Made by a program: the position numbers and the translations under genes | NCBI RefSeq assembly: GCF_001649575.2 | Contig: NC_051445.1 | Location: 5,211,451-5,275,450 of the forward strand | Source: Kryptolebias marmoratus | Lineage: Eukaryota > Chordata > Actinopteri > Cyprinodontiformes > Rivulidae | Length of the DNA stretch: 64,000 bases | Direction of reading: 5' to 3' | In this document: positions 1-12,600 of the stretch, one piece after another | Layout: each line of letters begins with the position of its first letter | How positions within the stretch are numbered: position 1 is the first letter of the stretch | The notes under the pieces: model-generated | Database searches by the model: none | What the model saw: only the letters and a program-made list of their open reading frames with translations | What the model was told of the DNA's origin: nothing

Positions 1-390
1 TCTGCTATTACTAACAATAACAGATTTGTAGCTAAAATCCAGAAGCTGGCTTTTTTTTTTCAAAGTTCTCATTTTCTTTTGTCCTTGTTTATTGTTCTGT
101 ATGAGGATTGCTTTGTAGAAACAAAAAAGACATGCAACAACAGGAATGAATCACACTAGAATAATTGTTTTGTTTTGTTTCTGCTCCAAACATAATGCTG
201 TAAAAAAACTGAGTGATGGAGTTGCAGTCCTGTAGGTTTGGACTGAGCAGATGGTACTGATCAATGAGTCCAGCTTTTATGGGATGATTTAAACACTGGA
301 TAATGTTTATAAATTGTTTGATTATTCTCATGTTTTAATTTAATATTTTTTTATTCTTTATTTGTTTTTGTTTTTTTTATTAATAAACCT

Positions 391-850
391 TTTATTTAAC
401 TAGATAAAAACCCATTGAGATCAAGACTTCTTTCACAGAGGTGACCCGGCCAAGAAAGGCAGCCGCACACGTCATAGTGGACAAGACAAAAACTAAACAA
501 GAATAAGAATCGATTAAAAATGCAAGCTATTTGACTATAAAGTGTAATAGTTGAGAAAATAACAGTTTAAAATAAAAAAATCAGCAATTAAAAATTTAAA
601 ACCAAGGCCCCGTTGACAGGTTTTCATTAAAACAAGTTCTGACAGGTTTAGCTCAGTTTGCAAAGCTTTCCAAGCAGAGGGGGCAGAGAAGCTGAAAGCT
701 TTCTTTCCCTTCTCTGTTCACACCTGAGGAACGTAGAGATGCAAACTGTCCTTAGAACGTAAGGCATAACTGCTGCCTGTTCTCCAAAGAAACATGCATC
801 AATAAATATGGAGCAGGCCAATCAGAACCTTTTACACCAGAGTCATCCAG
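391..850. repeat. Dispersed teleost repeat, class uncertain
   Basis: The block opens with a stretch resembling a very common fish repeat (TTTATTTAACTAGATAAAAA, then a CCCATTGAGATCAAGA-type segment and a GACCCGGCCAAGAAAGGCAG-like segment). It continues through a region on a 'TTTCCAAGCAGAGG...GAAGCTGAAAGC' theme. No reading frame of note runs through it. The family is recognised from memory of fish genomes, so class and boundaries are approximate. The rest of 1-1600 is AT-rich with nothing else recognisable. Confidence 0.4.
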
Positions 851-1637
851 TGTGTGTATCTCCTGATATTCAGTGACATGGAACTGTAAACATTCTCAGA
901 GTTTCAGACAGTGATTCAGTTTATGTTTGTGGACAGGGTTTTCTTTACAAATGATGAAAGCAAAGCTGAAGTACGTGTGGGTGGAAAACGAACCTGAGTG
1001 GCCTTTCAAATGAAGAAGTGAGAAGTGATGACACCTACTCTGTTTTTATTTCTGGGGAAAGTTGCGGGTGTTGGTTTCTACTCTGGGTTTTTCACATGTG
1101 ATGCACTTTTAAAAATAATAATCAGCCTTTTATTTCGTGTTTTAGATTTTCCAATGAGGAACTAAAACTATTTCTTTTTATAGCTACACTTGCCTCAGCT
1201 GTAGGCTCACCACTATAAACGTCAAGAAACCAATAAATGTAAAGTATCGACAAAAGAGGAAGCTGAGGTGTCGCCTGAGTGAAGCTTTAATAGGAAAACC
1301 CATCTTAAGGCCTGTCAGGGGCTGCGATCTTCACTCTGAGAAAGCAGAAGTGAAAAAACAGAAAGTCTGCTAACATGCTTTGGCAGCTAAAGTTATGTAA
1401 AATAAAAGTATTTTAATTATAGGTGGCATTTTATAACCCTGAACCTTTAAGACAGATCAAAATGAACACTTACAGCTTTTACATCTATATGAAGTTTAAT
1501 TATCCCTCATACTGTAGCTGTTTTGTTCTTAATTTTTTAAGTGTACTGTCAGTGTAAGTGGTAAAGATACATATGCTCTGTCTGTTTATTCTTAAAGTTA
1601 TAATGTAACAAATTTAGATTAATAAAAAAACAACTTA

Positions 1638-2180
1638 ATGAGAATGGATTTGTGTCTCCTCTCATCTCTTCTTGATACAAGTGGACTTTCCCAGCATGTG
1701 AAAGAGCCCACTCATAACAAAGGTCACATATTAGACCTGGTTATTTCTAACAATCTCATTATGTCCAATGTTGAGGTTTTTGATTCTGCCTTATCAGACC
1801 ATTTTTGTGTCTCCTTTGATATGACTGCTAACACCGGTACTCTGAGAGAGAGTACCGGTGCTATCAAAAAAAACAACAACAACAAAAAAAGATGTCTGAA
1901 TGAATTTAGCCATGTATTGTCTTCTCAGGAAATTTCTCTCTTGCCCCCTCATTCTCTGTCAACATCAACTAATACCCTATTAAGTAATTTAATAATAAAC
2001 TGTTCAGTTTAGTGCTGTTTTTTAAATAATTGTTTGTGTTAAATAATTGGAGATGTGTGTGTGTGATTAGGTAGTTTTTGCTTTGTTCATGTTATATTTT
2101 TCCCTTTTCCTCTTTAAAGCACTGTGAGTTGCCTCCTGGTATGAAACGTGCTATAAATACATTTTGCCTTGCCTGGTAGT
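1638..2180 (+). mobile_element. 5'-truncated L2-like LINE remnant with endonuclease C-terminus and 3' tail
   Basis: A 124-codon open frame (1638-2012) contains SQHVKEPTHNKGHILDLVIS followed by a SDHFCVSFD segment. This is the C-terminal part of the apurinic-type endonuclease of CR1/L2-like LINEs; the His in SDHF is the usual catalytic histidine. Homology fades after about 1865, and the reverse transcriptase is absent. At 2115-2180 the sequence resumes as an L2-type 3' end: an AAAGCACTGTGAGTTGCCTC-like motif, a GTGCTATAAATA motif and a TTGCCTTGCC terminal repeat. The copy is therefore 5'-truncated and internally deleted, and cannot move itself. An alternative is a different LINE clade with a similar tail. 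Confidence 0.7.
1832..1860. repeat. Perfect 12-bp inverted repeat with 5-nt loop
   Basis: CACCGGTACTCT and AGAGTACCGGTG are exact reverse complements separated by GAGAG. The palindrome lies inside the LINE remnant, where the endonuclease homology ends. Confidence 0.85.
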
Positions 2181-2398
2181 TTGTTGGACATAAAAGGTAG
2201 TTTCTGTTCTAAAGTTTTAATGTTGGACTTGAAAAAAAGCAGTCACTCTCATTAAATCTGTCGCAGAAGTTCAATATGCTCATTTTAGAATAAGTTTAAT
2301 CATTTGTACTTAAATGCCACACTGAGAAGACAAGACCTTTTGATTTTGTCTGTGAAGAAGTTCAAGACACGACAATAAAAGCTCCTCTTGAGACAACA

Positions 2399-2414
2399 GC
2401 CCCCTCTGCTGGAC
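2399..2414 (-). promoter_or_regulatory. CTCF-like motif (one mismatch)
   Basis: Read on the minus strand the sequence is GTCCAGCAGAGGGGGC. It fits the CTCF core CCASYAGRKGGC except for one base. It lies between the LINE remnant and the tRNA gene. Motif match only; occupancy is unknown. Confidence 0.3.
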
Positions 2415-2684
2415 TACAAATCACATCACACCTTCGTTATAAATTTGATCGAAAAGATGAAAGTTATTAAAACAGCTGGGCAGCTTAGTTGGTGTGCAAA
2501 CTATGCATAGACTTGCGACTAGAGAGGAAATAACGGGATTGATGTTTCAGTTTTAGTTGTTGTTGCAAAATAAATAAATAAAATAAATAACAACAAACAC
2601 ACTTCTCCTTCGAGTGATTCTTTTCTTAAAATCCCATCGTTGAACCAGTTTTTGGCTGCACTTTCCGTCAAACTGCTTCCAAAC

Positions 2685-2782
2685 AAAGTCCTAACTAGGT
2701 CCTACCATTCCTCTCAAAGTCCTAACCATTCCTAAGAAAGTCCTAACCATTCCTAACCATTCCTAAGAAAGTCCTAACCATC
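2685..2782. repeat. Short minisatellite, unit about 21 bp
   Basis: AAAGTCCTAACCATTCCTAAG and partial units (AAAGTCCTAACTAGG, CCATTCCT) recur in tandem about four to five times immediately upstream of the tRNA gene. Units are of uneven length, as expected from slippage or unequal exchange. Confidence 0.75.
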
Positions 2783-2859
2783 TCCAAAAAATGTCCCAAC
2801 TAGGCTTCCGTAACTGTAGTGCATTAAAACCAGATCTTTTCAGGCAGTAATGCCAGCCG

Positions 2860-2941
2860 GTTGTCGTGGCCGAGTGGTTAAGGCGATGGACTAGAAATCC
2901 ATTGGGGTCTCCCCGCGCAGGTTCGAATCCTGCCGACAACG
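2860..2941 (+). tRNA. tRNA-Ser (anticodon AGA)
   Basis: An 82-nt type II tRNA. The acceptor arm GTTGTCG pairs perfectly with CGACAAC, with discriminator G. The A box reads TGGCCGAGTGGTTA, the anticodon loop is CTAGAAA (anticodon AGA), the variable arm is long and GC-rich as in serine tRNAs, and the B box is GGTTCGAATCC. No intron. A TTTT run about 9 nt downstream can serve as the Pol III terminator. The intact stems argue for a functional gene rather than a tRNA-derived SINE. The gene decodes UCU (and UCC by inosine wobble). Confidence 0.96.
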
Positions 2942-3330
2942 CATAATCATTTTCACTTTTGTTTTAAAAAATGTTTATGCTTTATTTTTTCGCTAACGTA
3001 CTTCTACGTAACGTTTACATGGTAGCCTGTGTGAGTAGCTAGTTAAACATAATATAAATAAAAATAACTTCCGTCTGATTTTCAAAATAAAATTCACTGT
3101 GTCGTCCCAAAGTAGTTATCCTGGAATCACACCAAATGATCCCCTGTAGTTTTTATAACCTTGTGAATTTTCCTAACTTTGGTTTTTAGAATATTTAATA
3201 TTAACCTTTATTAATTGGCCGAAATAAACCCAAAAAACTCAAATAATTTGATAATTTATCCATTCAAAAACAATTTGCAGTATTTTGCTACGAACAGTCG
3301 AAATTCTGTCGAATTGAATTCCGACTATTA

Positions 3331-3470
3331 TTTTGAAATCGGGATTTGCTCCGTTTCCGTTCCGTTACCTAGTAACGGCTAACGCTCCGAGCCGTAATGG
3401 AGGCTGGCTAGCTAGCTCGGTTGCCCCCGAAGGCTCAGCGGGGGAAACAGAAGCGAACAGTTCGATAATC
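3331..3470 (+). promoter_or_regulatory. cfap418 promoter/5' UTR with X-box-like palindrome
   Basis: The block is richer in CpG than its AT-rich surroundings and ends at the cfap418 start codon. At 3364-3376 it holds GTTACCTAGTAAC, within a longer palindrome with 7-bp arms CCGTTAC/GTAACGG. This resembles the RFX X-box (GTNRCC, 1-3 nt spacer, RGYAAC) that drives ciliary genes, which fits the product. No TATA box is evident. RFX binding is inferred from the motif alone. Confidence 0.55.
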
Positions 3471-3613
3471 ATGGCCGACGACGACCTGGATCAGCTTCTG
3501 GATGAAGTTGAAAAAAAGTTTTGTCGTAACGTCTCTGTGGCGAGTTCAGCGCGCAGGGATGCAGGCGAGAGCGAAAAATCCAGGGAGGAAAAAAGCGGAC
3601 AGAAAAAACACAG
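3471..3613 (+). CDS. cfap418: cfap418 coding exon 1
   Basis: Encodes the acidic N-terminus (47 codons plus 2 nt). It ends ...CACAG before donor GTAGTT. Without splicing the frame stops two codons later, supporting the junction. Confidence 0.92.
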
Positions 3614-6600
3614 GTAGTTTGAACAACAAATGTTGGCTTTGGATTCAAAATATGAATTTACCACGTGTTGACTACATTAAATGAACAATTTAGAAGTAAG
3701 CAGAAGTAGAAGTAATTTAGTGTAAGTGCCCAGGTATACAGATAAATAAGTGATCATACAGTAAGTGATCCTACTAGCCTAACCAAACAACAATAAACAT
3801 GTTTTATATTTATTATGGAACAGCCAACTAAAAAGAACAGAAACACAAAGACCTTCCAATGCTACTCAATATGCACAAATCCTGCAAGTTTACCATCATT
3901 AATATTTTGTCACACACTGTTGAATTATTAATTTTATTTTCTGTCTCAGCTCCATCAAACCTGAGCAGCCGATAAGCAGTGTCTCTGAGGATATCGATGC
4001 TCTTCTGGAGGAATTCCTGGAGGATGATTACAGCGATCCCTCACAATCAAAGGTAAATTTGCACGTAACATGGGAAAAGAAATGCAAATTAAAACAATGT
4101 AAAGCTTGACATTATAAAGAAGTGCCACTGTCATGGTTGTCTTACCCCTTCAGTAAATCAGTCTGCTCTGAAATATACACCTGGGACTTTTAGTTTTGCA
4201 CAAAAAGAGTTTTGGTTGTTTGTCTGCTTTGCATAGAGAATGTAAACTGTAAAGAAATGCTACTGGATTCCCTATCTTTTAGGGTTATTTTGATTTGATT
4301 TTGCAGCTCAGATCTAATATTTTTCTCTGTGCTCTTTCTTTGTAGCTGTTTTAGGAGAAAATCTATATACGCACGGTAAAATTTTATGTTTGTTTTTTCA
4401 GACAGAATTGTAACACGGCAGATGACACGACTCGTTGCTTAGGATCCAACAGGCTAAAATGATGTTGTGCATGTGTAGGTGTAAAACAAACAATGAACTT
4501 GCTTTTTTCCCCACTTTCTCAACCAGACATGATTATCGGGCAGCTGTCTCATCTTCTCCAAGTCTAACCACTAACTACTAAACACAAACATCTGGTTTGC
4601 AAATGTGACAACTCTAATGAATGTTTTATTACCTCACAGACTAAACACACAAGAGGCACACTGATGAACAGCTGGTTATAAATGAACTTAAAGCTGCATT
4701 CAGGTAGATTTCAATCTGATTTTTTTTTTTTGCCCATCAGTTTCAGACCGAACCGTTTCCTAAAGGACCACAGGTGGAGAAGAAGCTCTCAGCTCCGTCT
4801 GGAGGAAGAAAGTGAGTCTCTCAGTTCATCCTCAGATAGAGGTGTGAATTAATGATCTTTGACTTGGAGTTTCCTGCTAAATGTTTGGGATATTTGTTAG
4901 AAAAAGAAATTAAATAAAAGAAGTTGTTTGCTTGGTTTTAAAGCTTTTTTGTTTTGGTATTTACTAGCAGAAAAACTGGCATGTCGCTAAACTGAAAGCA
5001 CATAAACTTGGAACAACAATATACACTTTTACAAATTTTCTTCTCATAAAGAAATGGCTTCATTCCTGTCGGCGTGGTGTCTTCGATTTTCTGACACATT
5101 TTTATCTGTACTGTCTGTTCTGCATCCAGGTGCTGTCCTGTTTTCATTGGCGGGAGCTCAGTCACAAATGGTGTCGGAACAGCTACATCCAAGAGGTGCG
5201 AAGAAATAAATTCACACTGCTCCCGTCACGTCTCGTCTGCTTTTATTTATCAAGGCACAGAAAGTTCTGTCCTATTCGTTAAGCTCAGTTAGGCAGAATT
5301 TGCACTTTTAAAGGATTATTGACCATTAAACGTTTACTGCTACACAAATTATGGGGTACCAAAACTATTGGAATGACTGAGCAGCGGACGTGTCTATCAA
5401 CAGGTCGTGTGACCAGCTGCGCTGCATATCCTGTGACTTTCGGGTGCTGATGTTTGACGATTCTGAGTGGGACGCATCTTGTGATTACCTCTTCCTCAGG
5501 TGAGTCTGTGAGTTTTGACACAACACGCTTAGAGCATAAAATTCCCAGAAAAGGTAATCATATGTTTCCCTTTCTGTCTGATCAAACGGATGTTGCTGTT
5601 GAATCCAATGTGCTCTGCCTCTTTAAAACAAAAGGCTCATGCCACGAAGCTGACAGTGACAGATTGGGGCCATTTTGTTTGTTACTCAGAACCATCTGGG
5701 AAGTAATCCTTCAAAGCTGTTAGGAAAAGTGTGAAAACTTTTTATAAAGCTCCTGGAAGCTGATTTCAAGAATCATCTGTCTCTTACTGTTTCAGGATTG
5801 AGTTGATAATTCAAATAACTGATAAGGCTGTTATGGGAAAACATCTACAGGCCTCAGAATATCTTCTTTGCTCTTTATTTGAATGAAATATGCTCAATTT
5901 TTACTATATTTTAGCATGACACATGTATAAAATATCATTATCGGCTGAAATTTAATGAGACTTGGATTGTTTTTTACCCTGATCTTTCAGTTTTTATAAA
6001 CCTGCAGTTCCTCTCCACTGTTTTATTTACCAGCTTGTGTTTTCTCAACTAAAAACATTTTTATTGTTATTGTTATTTTGAAGAAATCAAATTATGAAGC
6101 AGTTTACAAGTTTTGATTTGGCTTAACATGTTTATATTGTAAATCCTAATAAAAGCTAATGAAAGTTCTGTTTGTAAATTAGACATTAATAGTTTTGATT
6201 CTGCACCATTTTCCCCTCAAAGCAACAGTAAAACCGTCTCTGCTGCTGTCAGCCTGTTGTTACGAGCTTCTGGGACGCAGCTTGTGTCTGACAGGAAGCA
6301 GCGCGGTGTGAAATTGAACGAGGCCACAGCAGGGCAGCAATAAGAGCAAAAACTTAATCTGGTTCTGCTACATGACACCGCATTATCTAAAAGGGTGCAG
6401 TTTTCATCAGAGTGAACAAACAGGATACTTTATAATGTGAGTTTCTTTATTATCGCTAGTTTGACAACAGTAACAACCTGACTGTTGCCTGTTGTTTTAT
6501 TCTAGAGATGCTGCTTTGAATTTAAATATGTTTGTGACCCTGCAGCTTGTTGAATTTAATGAGTTTTTTCTATGAGGACAGGACCATCTGTTGTTATTTC

Positions 6601-9600
6601 CCGTGAAAATATGTTTGGAAATATAAAATATCTAACAGCTGCTTTTGCTTTGGGTCATGTTGCATAAACCCCGTGATATGTAATTAATTTAACCTTCAGT
6701 AAAAAAAACAAGCATGTAGCAGAAATCATATTTTTTCACAATTTTCCCACGTATTAAGTGTTTTTTTAAATATATATTTTCACCAAAAGGTGGCAGTGTT
6801 TAACTGAGAGCCGTCGTCGACCTGTTTGCAACATCTTTTTAGTAAGAAAAGCGATGCAGATATATATTTTAAAGTGGCGAGCACGTTTGTAACCAACATG
6901 TAAGCGCCTCATTAGGCCACCCACCTTCATGTCAGAGCATAGGAGCCGTTCCTTCCTCCTCCCAATGAGAACAATTCTGCATCTGCAGATCAGCGTGACT
7001 GGAATACAAACAAGCAGAATAACTGCGTTTCAGAATGTCTTAGTGCTGAATTCAACTTTAAACAAAATGACAGAATTTTAATTAGAGATATTAGATTAAT
7101 GCCTTGATTCACCTCCCAGTAAAACAAGATAAAACATTTTCCTGCTTTTTATTATTCAGATTGCATCTTATCCTAATCACACCATCTTTGCTCTTTATTT
7201 TCCTCTAAATCAGAAATGTGTAACTTAGATACTATGAAGCAAAAGATAATCCAACCAATTGTTAGAGATCAGTAAGAAAGTTAACTAAGAAATAACAATA
7301 CCTTGATTTAGAGCAGGGGTTGTCAAACTTTGTATTTAAATGTCCAAATCTAATCAAGATAAGGTGAAAGATCTGGATTAACTCATGATAAATAAATCCC
7401 ATTTATTGAATTTGCTCACAGCGTACAACCAAAAGGAACGCCTCTGTGTGCCTACAGCTGATTACTAACTTTAACTTGATCAACTTAATTACTTTTCATG
7501 CCTCAACAAAATAAAATGCCTTTGTTTTCACACAAGAATAAACATATTAAATAAACTGAACTTAAAGGCAGCAAGACTGTAACATCCGAATGATTGTTTA
7601 TTGAATTATTATTCATTTTTCTTTTAAAGTTACAGTTTAAATGCAAAGCAGCTCAGTGTCTGTCTGTCTTCAATCAGCTTGCTTCCACCTTGTCACAAAA
7701 TACGACGTCAGATGAAGTAATTGACTTAAATGTCCAGGATATGAGCTTTTTTTTTACCACATTTACAGCATCGCTGAGATTCATCTTCAAAAGCTCAGTT
7801 TTCTAAGTCAGTCTTTTGTTTTCACATTTAGATAAAGCCACAATAACACTTCTTCTAAGCTTCCTTGGTTTGTGAAAGTGACACAGAGGCTGAAGCTTCG
7901 ACCTGCTTCAGAGTTAACGCTCCTTTCTTTACACAGCGGTGGGAAAACAAACTCAGGCAGGTTGGGACTTGAAGACTTGTACTTTATACACTTTATACAT
8001 TTACTGCTACATTCTCACTATGAGCATGTGGACCCCCTCTCCCTCTCTGCACACATTCTTTAAGGACTTAAACCACCTTAACACAACAGTAAACACTTCA
8101 TTATATCAGACCAATACATTTGAGTGCAGTGAAATATAACGTGAGCTGGGAGCAGGTTGACTTGTCACCTGGAAGGAGGCACTTGTTTAGAGTAATCAGG
8201 TCATTCAGAACATCCACATCTGTTTGAATGTTCTGGATTTTTGACACTTTACTCTGTGAGCAGAGTTTGATCCATCCTCTCATTAATATTCCTTGTCCAG
8301 CCTGTTGCTTTCATTCAAACATGGTAATGTAAGAAATTAGCTCCCTGTAATTTGATTACTTGTGCTGGATAAAAATCCTACGGGGGTCACGATGGGACTG
8401 CAGAAAGGCGTCTGCAATGACCCGCATCTTGTGTTCCACTGACACTGATAATGGTTTTGGTATTTTGTGCTCACGTGCGGCAGCCACAGGGATAAATGAG
8501 TTCATTTAAGGTGACACCGTGTCATCTGTAACAGACAGACCACTGTGGAGAACAAACACTTTAGTAAAGCAGGCGTGTGTCGGCGAGTCAACAGTTTGAT
8601 TGAATTCAGGAGCCGGATTTGATCCTTTCTCTCCTTCTGAGAGGCGTTCACCTTCTGCCTGTCAACACAGCTGCTTTTCTACCATCTGAAAGCTTCATAA
8701 ATTAGAGTTCTGGATTCATTTTGACAAGATGGTAATAAAGTTTTGAAAAGTTTTAGAACAATTTGTTTTCAGTGAATATTATCAGAGGTGTGTTATCAGC
8801 CTTCTAGCCTTCCCTCCTCCTTTTCTGAACAAAACACTCAGTACTTTTTCTCTGTGATGAGCATTTATCTGCTCCAGCGCTGATGGAAGCATGAAGTAAT
8901 GGAAATATGATGCCTGTGTTACTTTTTGCTGAAGAGTGAGGAGTTTTTAGGATTTGGTGCGAAGCGTCTGGCGCTGACAGGAAGGAGAAGTTCCTGATGG
9001 AACGAGACATGAGGGACCTGTTCTCAGTCCGGTTACGTTTTGCCTGTCTAGTCAAAAATAATATAAATGAACCATAAAATGCCACCTCTTTCTGTGGATG
9101 TCTTGTTGAGCAGAATGTGGAATTTATCGTACGGAACTAAAAGGTAACCACAGTTCTGTCAGTCTTACCTAAACAAACTTTTAGAGGAATTATTTATTCA
9201 TAATTCTATAAGGGATATTCACCTTTTATGTAGCTTTTTAAAGTATGTTTTGGCTTCTTTGTTTCTAGCAGAAATCATCTGTTAAAAGTTTTAATGTAAT
9301 TTTCAGTCGTGTCTCATTTATTGTTTTAGTTATTTTCTGTTTCTGTCAGCTAACATATTTTCTCTCAGATTTTATTAAAATCTCATTTAATCATAATCTT
9401 TACATGCAATACAAATCCACATTCATAAACAAATTAAACAACCCAACATGATTATAGACCTAATGTTTTTCTGTAGGATTCTTTCCACATTGAGGCGTTT
9501 TCATGTAATTAGTTCACAGCTTGCAAACAAATAAACACCACCCTGCCCCTTTGTCACCTCTTTTTTATTTACTCTATGAAAATTACACACAGTGTATTCC

Positions 9601-12600
9601 AAATGAATAATAAAGCTAAATCAGTACCATTTTTCTTGTGATGGTCTGATGGGATTTTCTGCTGCAGTCTGACGTCGGACCTTTACTACAAACGAGTATC
9701 AAGGCTGAGCAACACTGCTTTGTCCTACTATTTTTATTGGAAATGCAGTTTGACAAAATATAAAGGTCAGTGTTTATGTTCAGATTAAGTCTGACTGAGT
9801 GACAGAAAGCAGGAGGAGTATAGCTGTGTGAAGAGTGTGTGGAATTAAACACACAGTTCGAACAAAAAACACATTTTCTCCTTCACTGACTGCACTTATT
9901 TTCTGCTTTACTCTCTGTGTACATCCTTCACATCAGGTCCAAGTCAGAAGCGTGAAATAACTCGTAAACTCTTAAAAAACAATAAACTTGATGATGTCTT
10001 AATCTCAGTCGGTTGTAACTCCAGTCCGTCCTCTCTTGTTGTTGGAAGGATCCAGTCGGGCTTCAGAAATCTTGCTCACTGCTTTAGAATCCGCAAGACT
10101 CCTAATGCCAGAAGAAGGTAAAAATTGTTGGAAAAAAGATTTAACCGCTCTAAGAAACGTTCCCCTTTGAATCCCATTTGCTCCCTGCATGTATTGTTCA
10201 CATCCAGGCTCATTAGCTTCCTGCAAACAGCTGCTCAGAGATCTGACACTGACGGCTCTTATTCCGAACACTTCTGAAGGAGGACAATGGCCCTTTTTGT
10301 GTTGCAGTACACCAGCTATTAGACTGGAGCTGTCCTCATTTATGGTTTTTTTTTTCTACTTATGTTCTCAGACAAGACAAGTTTTAAATGGTGATTTGAT
10401 TGCAGCTCACGGAGTCCTAAATTGCAATCAAATCATTGTCTGACAGAATCGCACTTTGTGCTGTGCTGTGAATCACACAAAGTTTTTTGAAAGGATGAAC
10501 TATAAACACATCTGTTATGAAATTTAAATAAGATGGAAACGTGTTTAATTTGCAAAAAAGGAGGCGGAAACAATGGCAGTAAAACAGCAGGAAACAGACA
10601 GAAAAGAGCTGGTTGGATTCTGACATTTTCACTGTGGACACTGGAAGCTGATGTTGTTGTTCTTAAAGATTAAAAGTAAACAAATTAAGAAAATGAAAGC
10701 CTTAGTATTCCTTGAAACAATGTGCGTCACCTGCTGCCTTTTATGGCTGAATTTTAGACTCAGATCATCTTATGCGGAGAGGAGTTAGAGTGGCCATCTT
10801 GAATCGGATTGACTCCAAAAGTTAATCAGTTGTAGATTCATCCAGCCATTACTTTCTGAGAGTTTAATTAAAATCTGTCCTCAGACTCGTGATGTTTTGC
10901 CCAACACGACAAACAAACTATCACGCAGACATTGGCAAAAACATTATTGCTTTTGAAAGCAGGCGATGAGTATAAAGTGATTAAACTTACTTTTTTTTTC
11001 AGAAATCTATTCAAACTCAGGAAGAGAGGACGAGCCTTTCATAGTAGTCTTTCTATAAGTCTATGGTTCACAGATTGATTTAAAACATACACATCAGCAC
11101 CCTGACATTTTAACACCAAGTAGTTGTTTTTTTTGTCCAGAAGTGTGTAATTTAGTTTTTGTGCGACTTTAAGTTCAAAGCACTTGGAAACACTCAGGAG
11201 CACTCAGGATGATGAGTTTGTCCTTCATGTTGTCATCTCAGTGGAATCAGTCAGAAAGCTCTGCAGAAGTACTGCCCCCCACCCCCCCTTCCCAGAAGGT
11301 CTAGTTCCTGTAGAAGAATTCAGTTTCTCACATTTGATCAGCAGATTTAGTTTATTTAAGTTTATTAAATGATGCATTTAGCAGTTTATCTATACATATT
11401 TAACTCACAGCTTTCCAAACTTTCCCTGTAAACTTCTCAGCTCTCCAAATATTCTTCCCAAAATGCTCTTTCATTGTTTATAAAGGAACAGCATATGTGT
11501 CTGCCCTCAACTCAAGCCCAATTCATAGTATATAGAATAATAATAATTTTTAAAAAGAATTGAAGAAAAACAAGATAGTAAAGCATATGTAACTAGGCTT
11601 GAAGGCCTGACTTTACATGGTTTAACATCACCGACAGAGAGAATTAAACATGAAATCACACTGAAAAGCAAAACCGAAGACAAAAAAAAATAGAAACCAT
11701 AAAATGTTCAAATGTTCACCAGAAAAAACAAGATAAGACAGCTGAATGGGTCGTGCCAGTTTGATGCACAGAAACCAAACAGCTGGGAGACATTTTAAAA
11801 CTACATCCCATCCTGTTATTTTATTCATTTAACAAAAACAAATTTCCCTGTTCTTATTTGAAAATAAAAAATTTTGGTTGTTATAACCTAAATCACTGTG
11901 CAGGAATGTTTATTAAGGAGAAATTTAAAGTTATCTCAGAGTTTTTCCAAAAAACATTTGAGAGGTTTAATCTGTTCTGTTGGGATTTTCACATTTTGCA
12001 CATCATCCAAACTACTTGGAATTAAATTTGTGCACTTTTCCTTCTTTTCCACATTGTTTTTTATCCTTTAGTCAGTTTCCAGCAGTCTCCCCCCCCNCCC
12101 CCATCAGCCCGTTAGCTGCCATCTGATGATCCCTGGTGTAGCAGCCTTAAACTTAAAATAGCAAAAGGTTTTTAAAAATAATTACAGTTTCCGTTTGTAA
12201 ATTAATTTTTATTTGCTGTGCTAATGATTAGTTAACATAGTCTTTAATTAAAATGTCATTCAAACAAAGAAGTGGAGAAAAAAAAGCAACTAAAAACTGT
12301 ATAAAGTGGGCCGCAGTGAAGAGTTTTCATTCTGTGCAGAAAGCATCACCCAGGGGATGAAAGTGTGTTAAGGGCTCTTCAGCCTGGTGTTTGCCTGTTT
12401 GTTTCATTTCGAAGTGAACATTTTAATTCACCAAAGATGAGGGGGTGGTTTTAATGAACAACAAGAGCAGTCATTTTATTTCGTGAGTTTTGGCTGAGTT
12501 GTGCTACATTCAGTAGGAGAAGATTTGCCAACATGTGTTGACTAAATTAATTTCTTCAAGCAAATCGTGCTGAATTAATTTAAAAAAATAAAACAGACTT

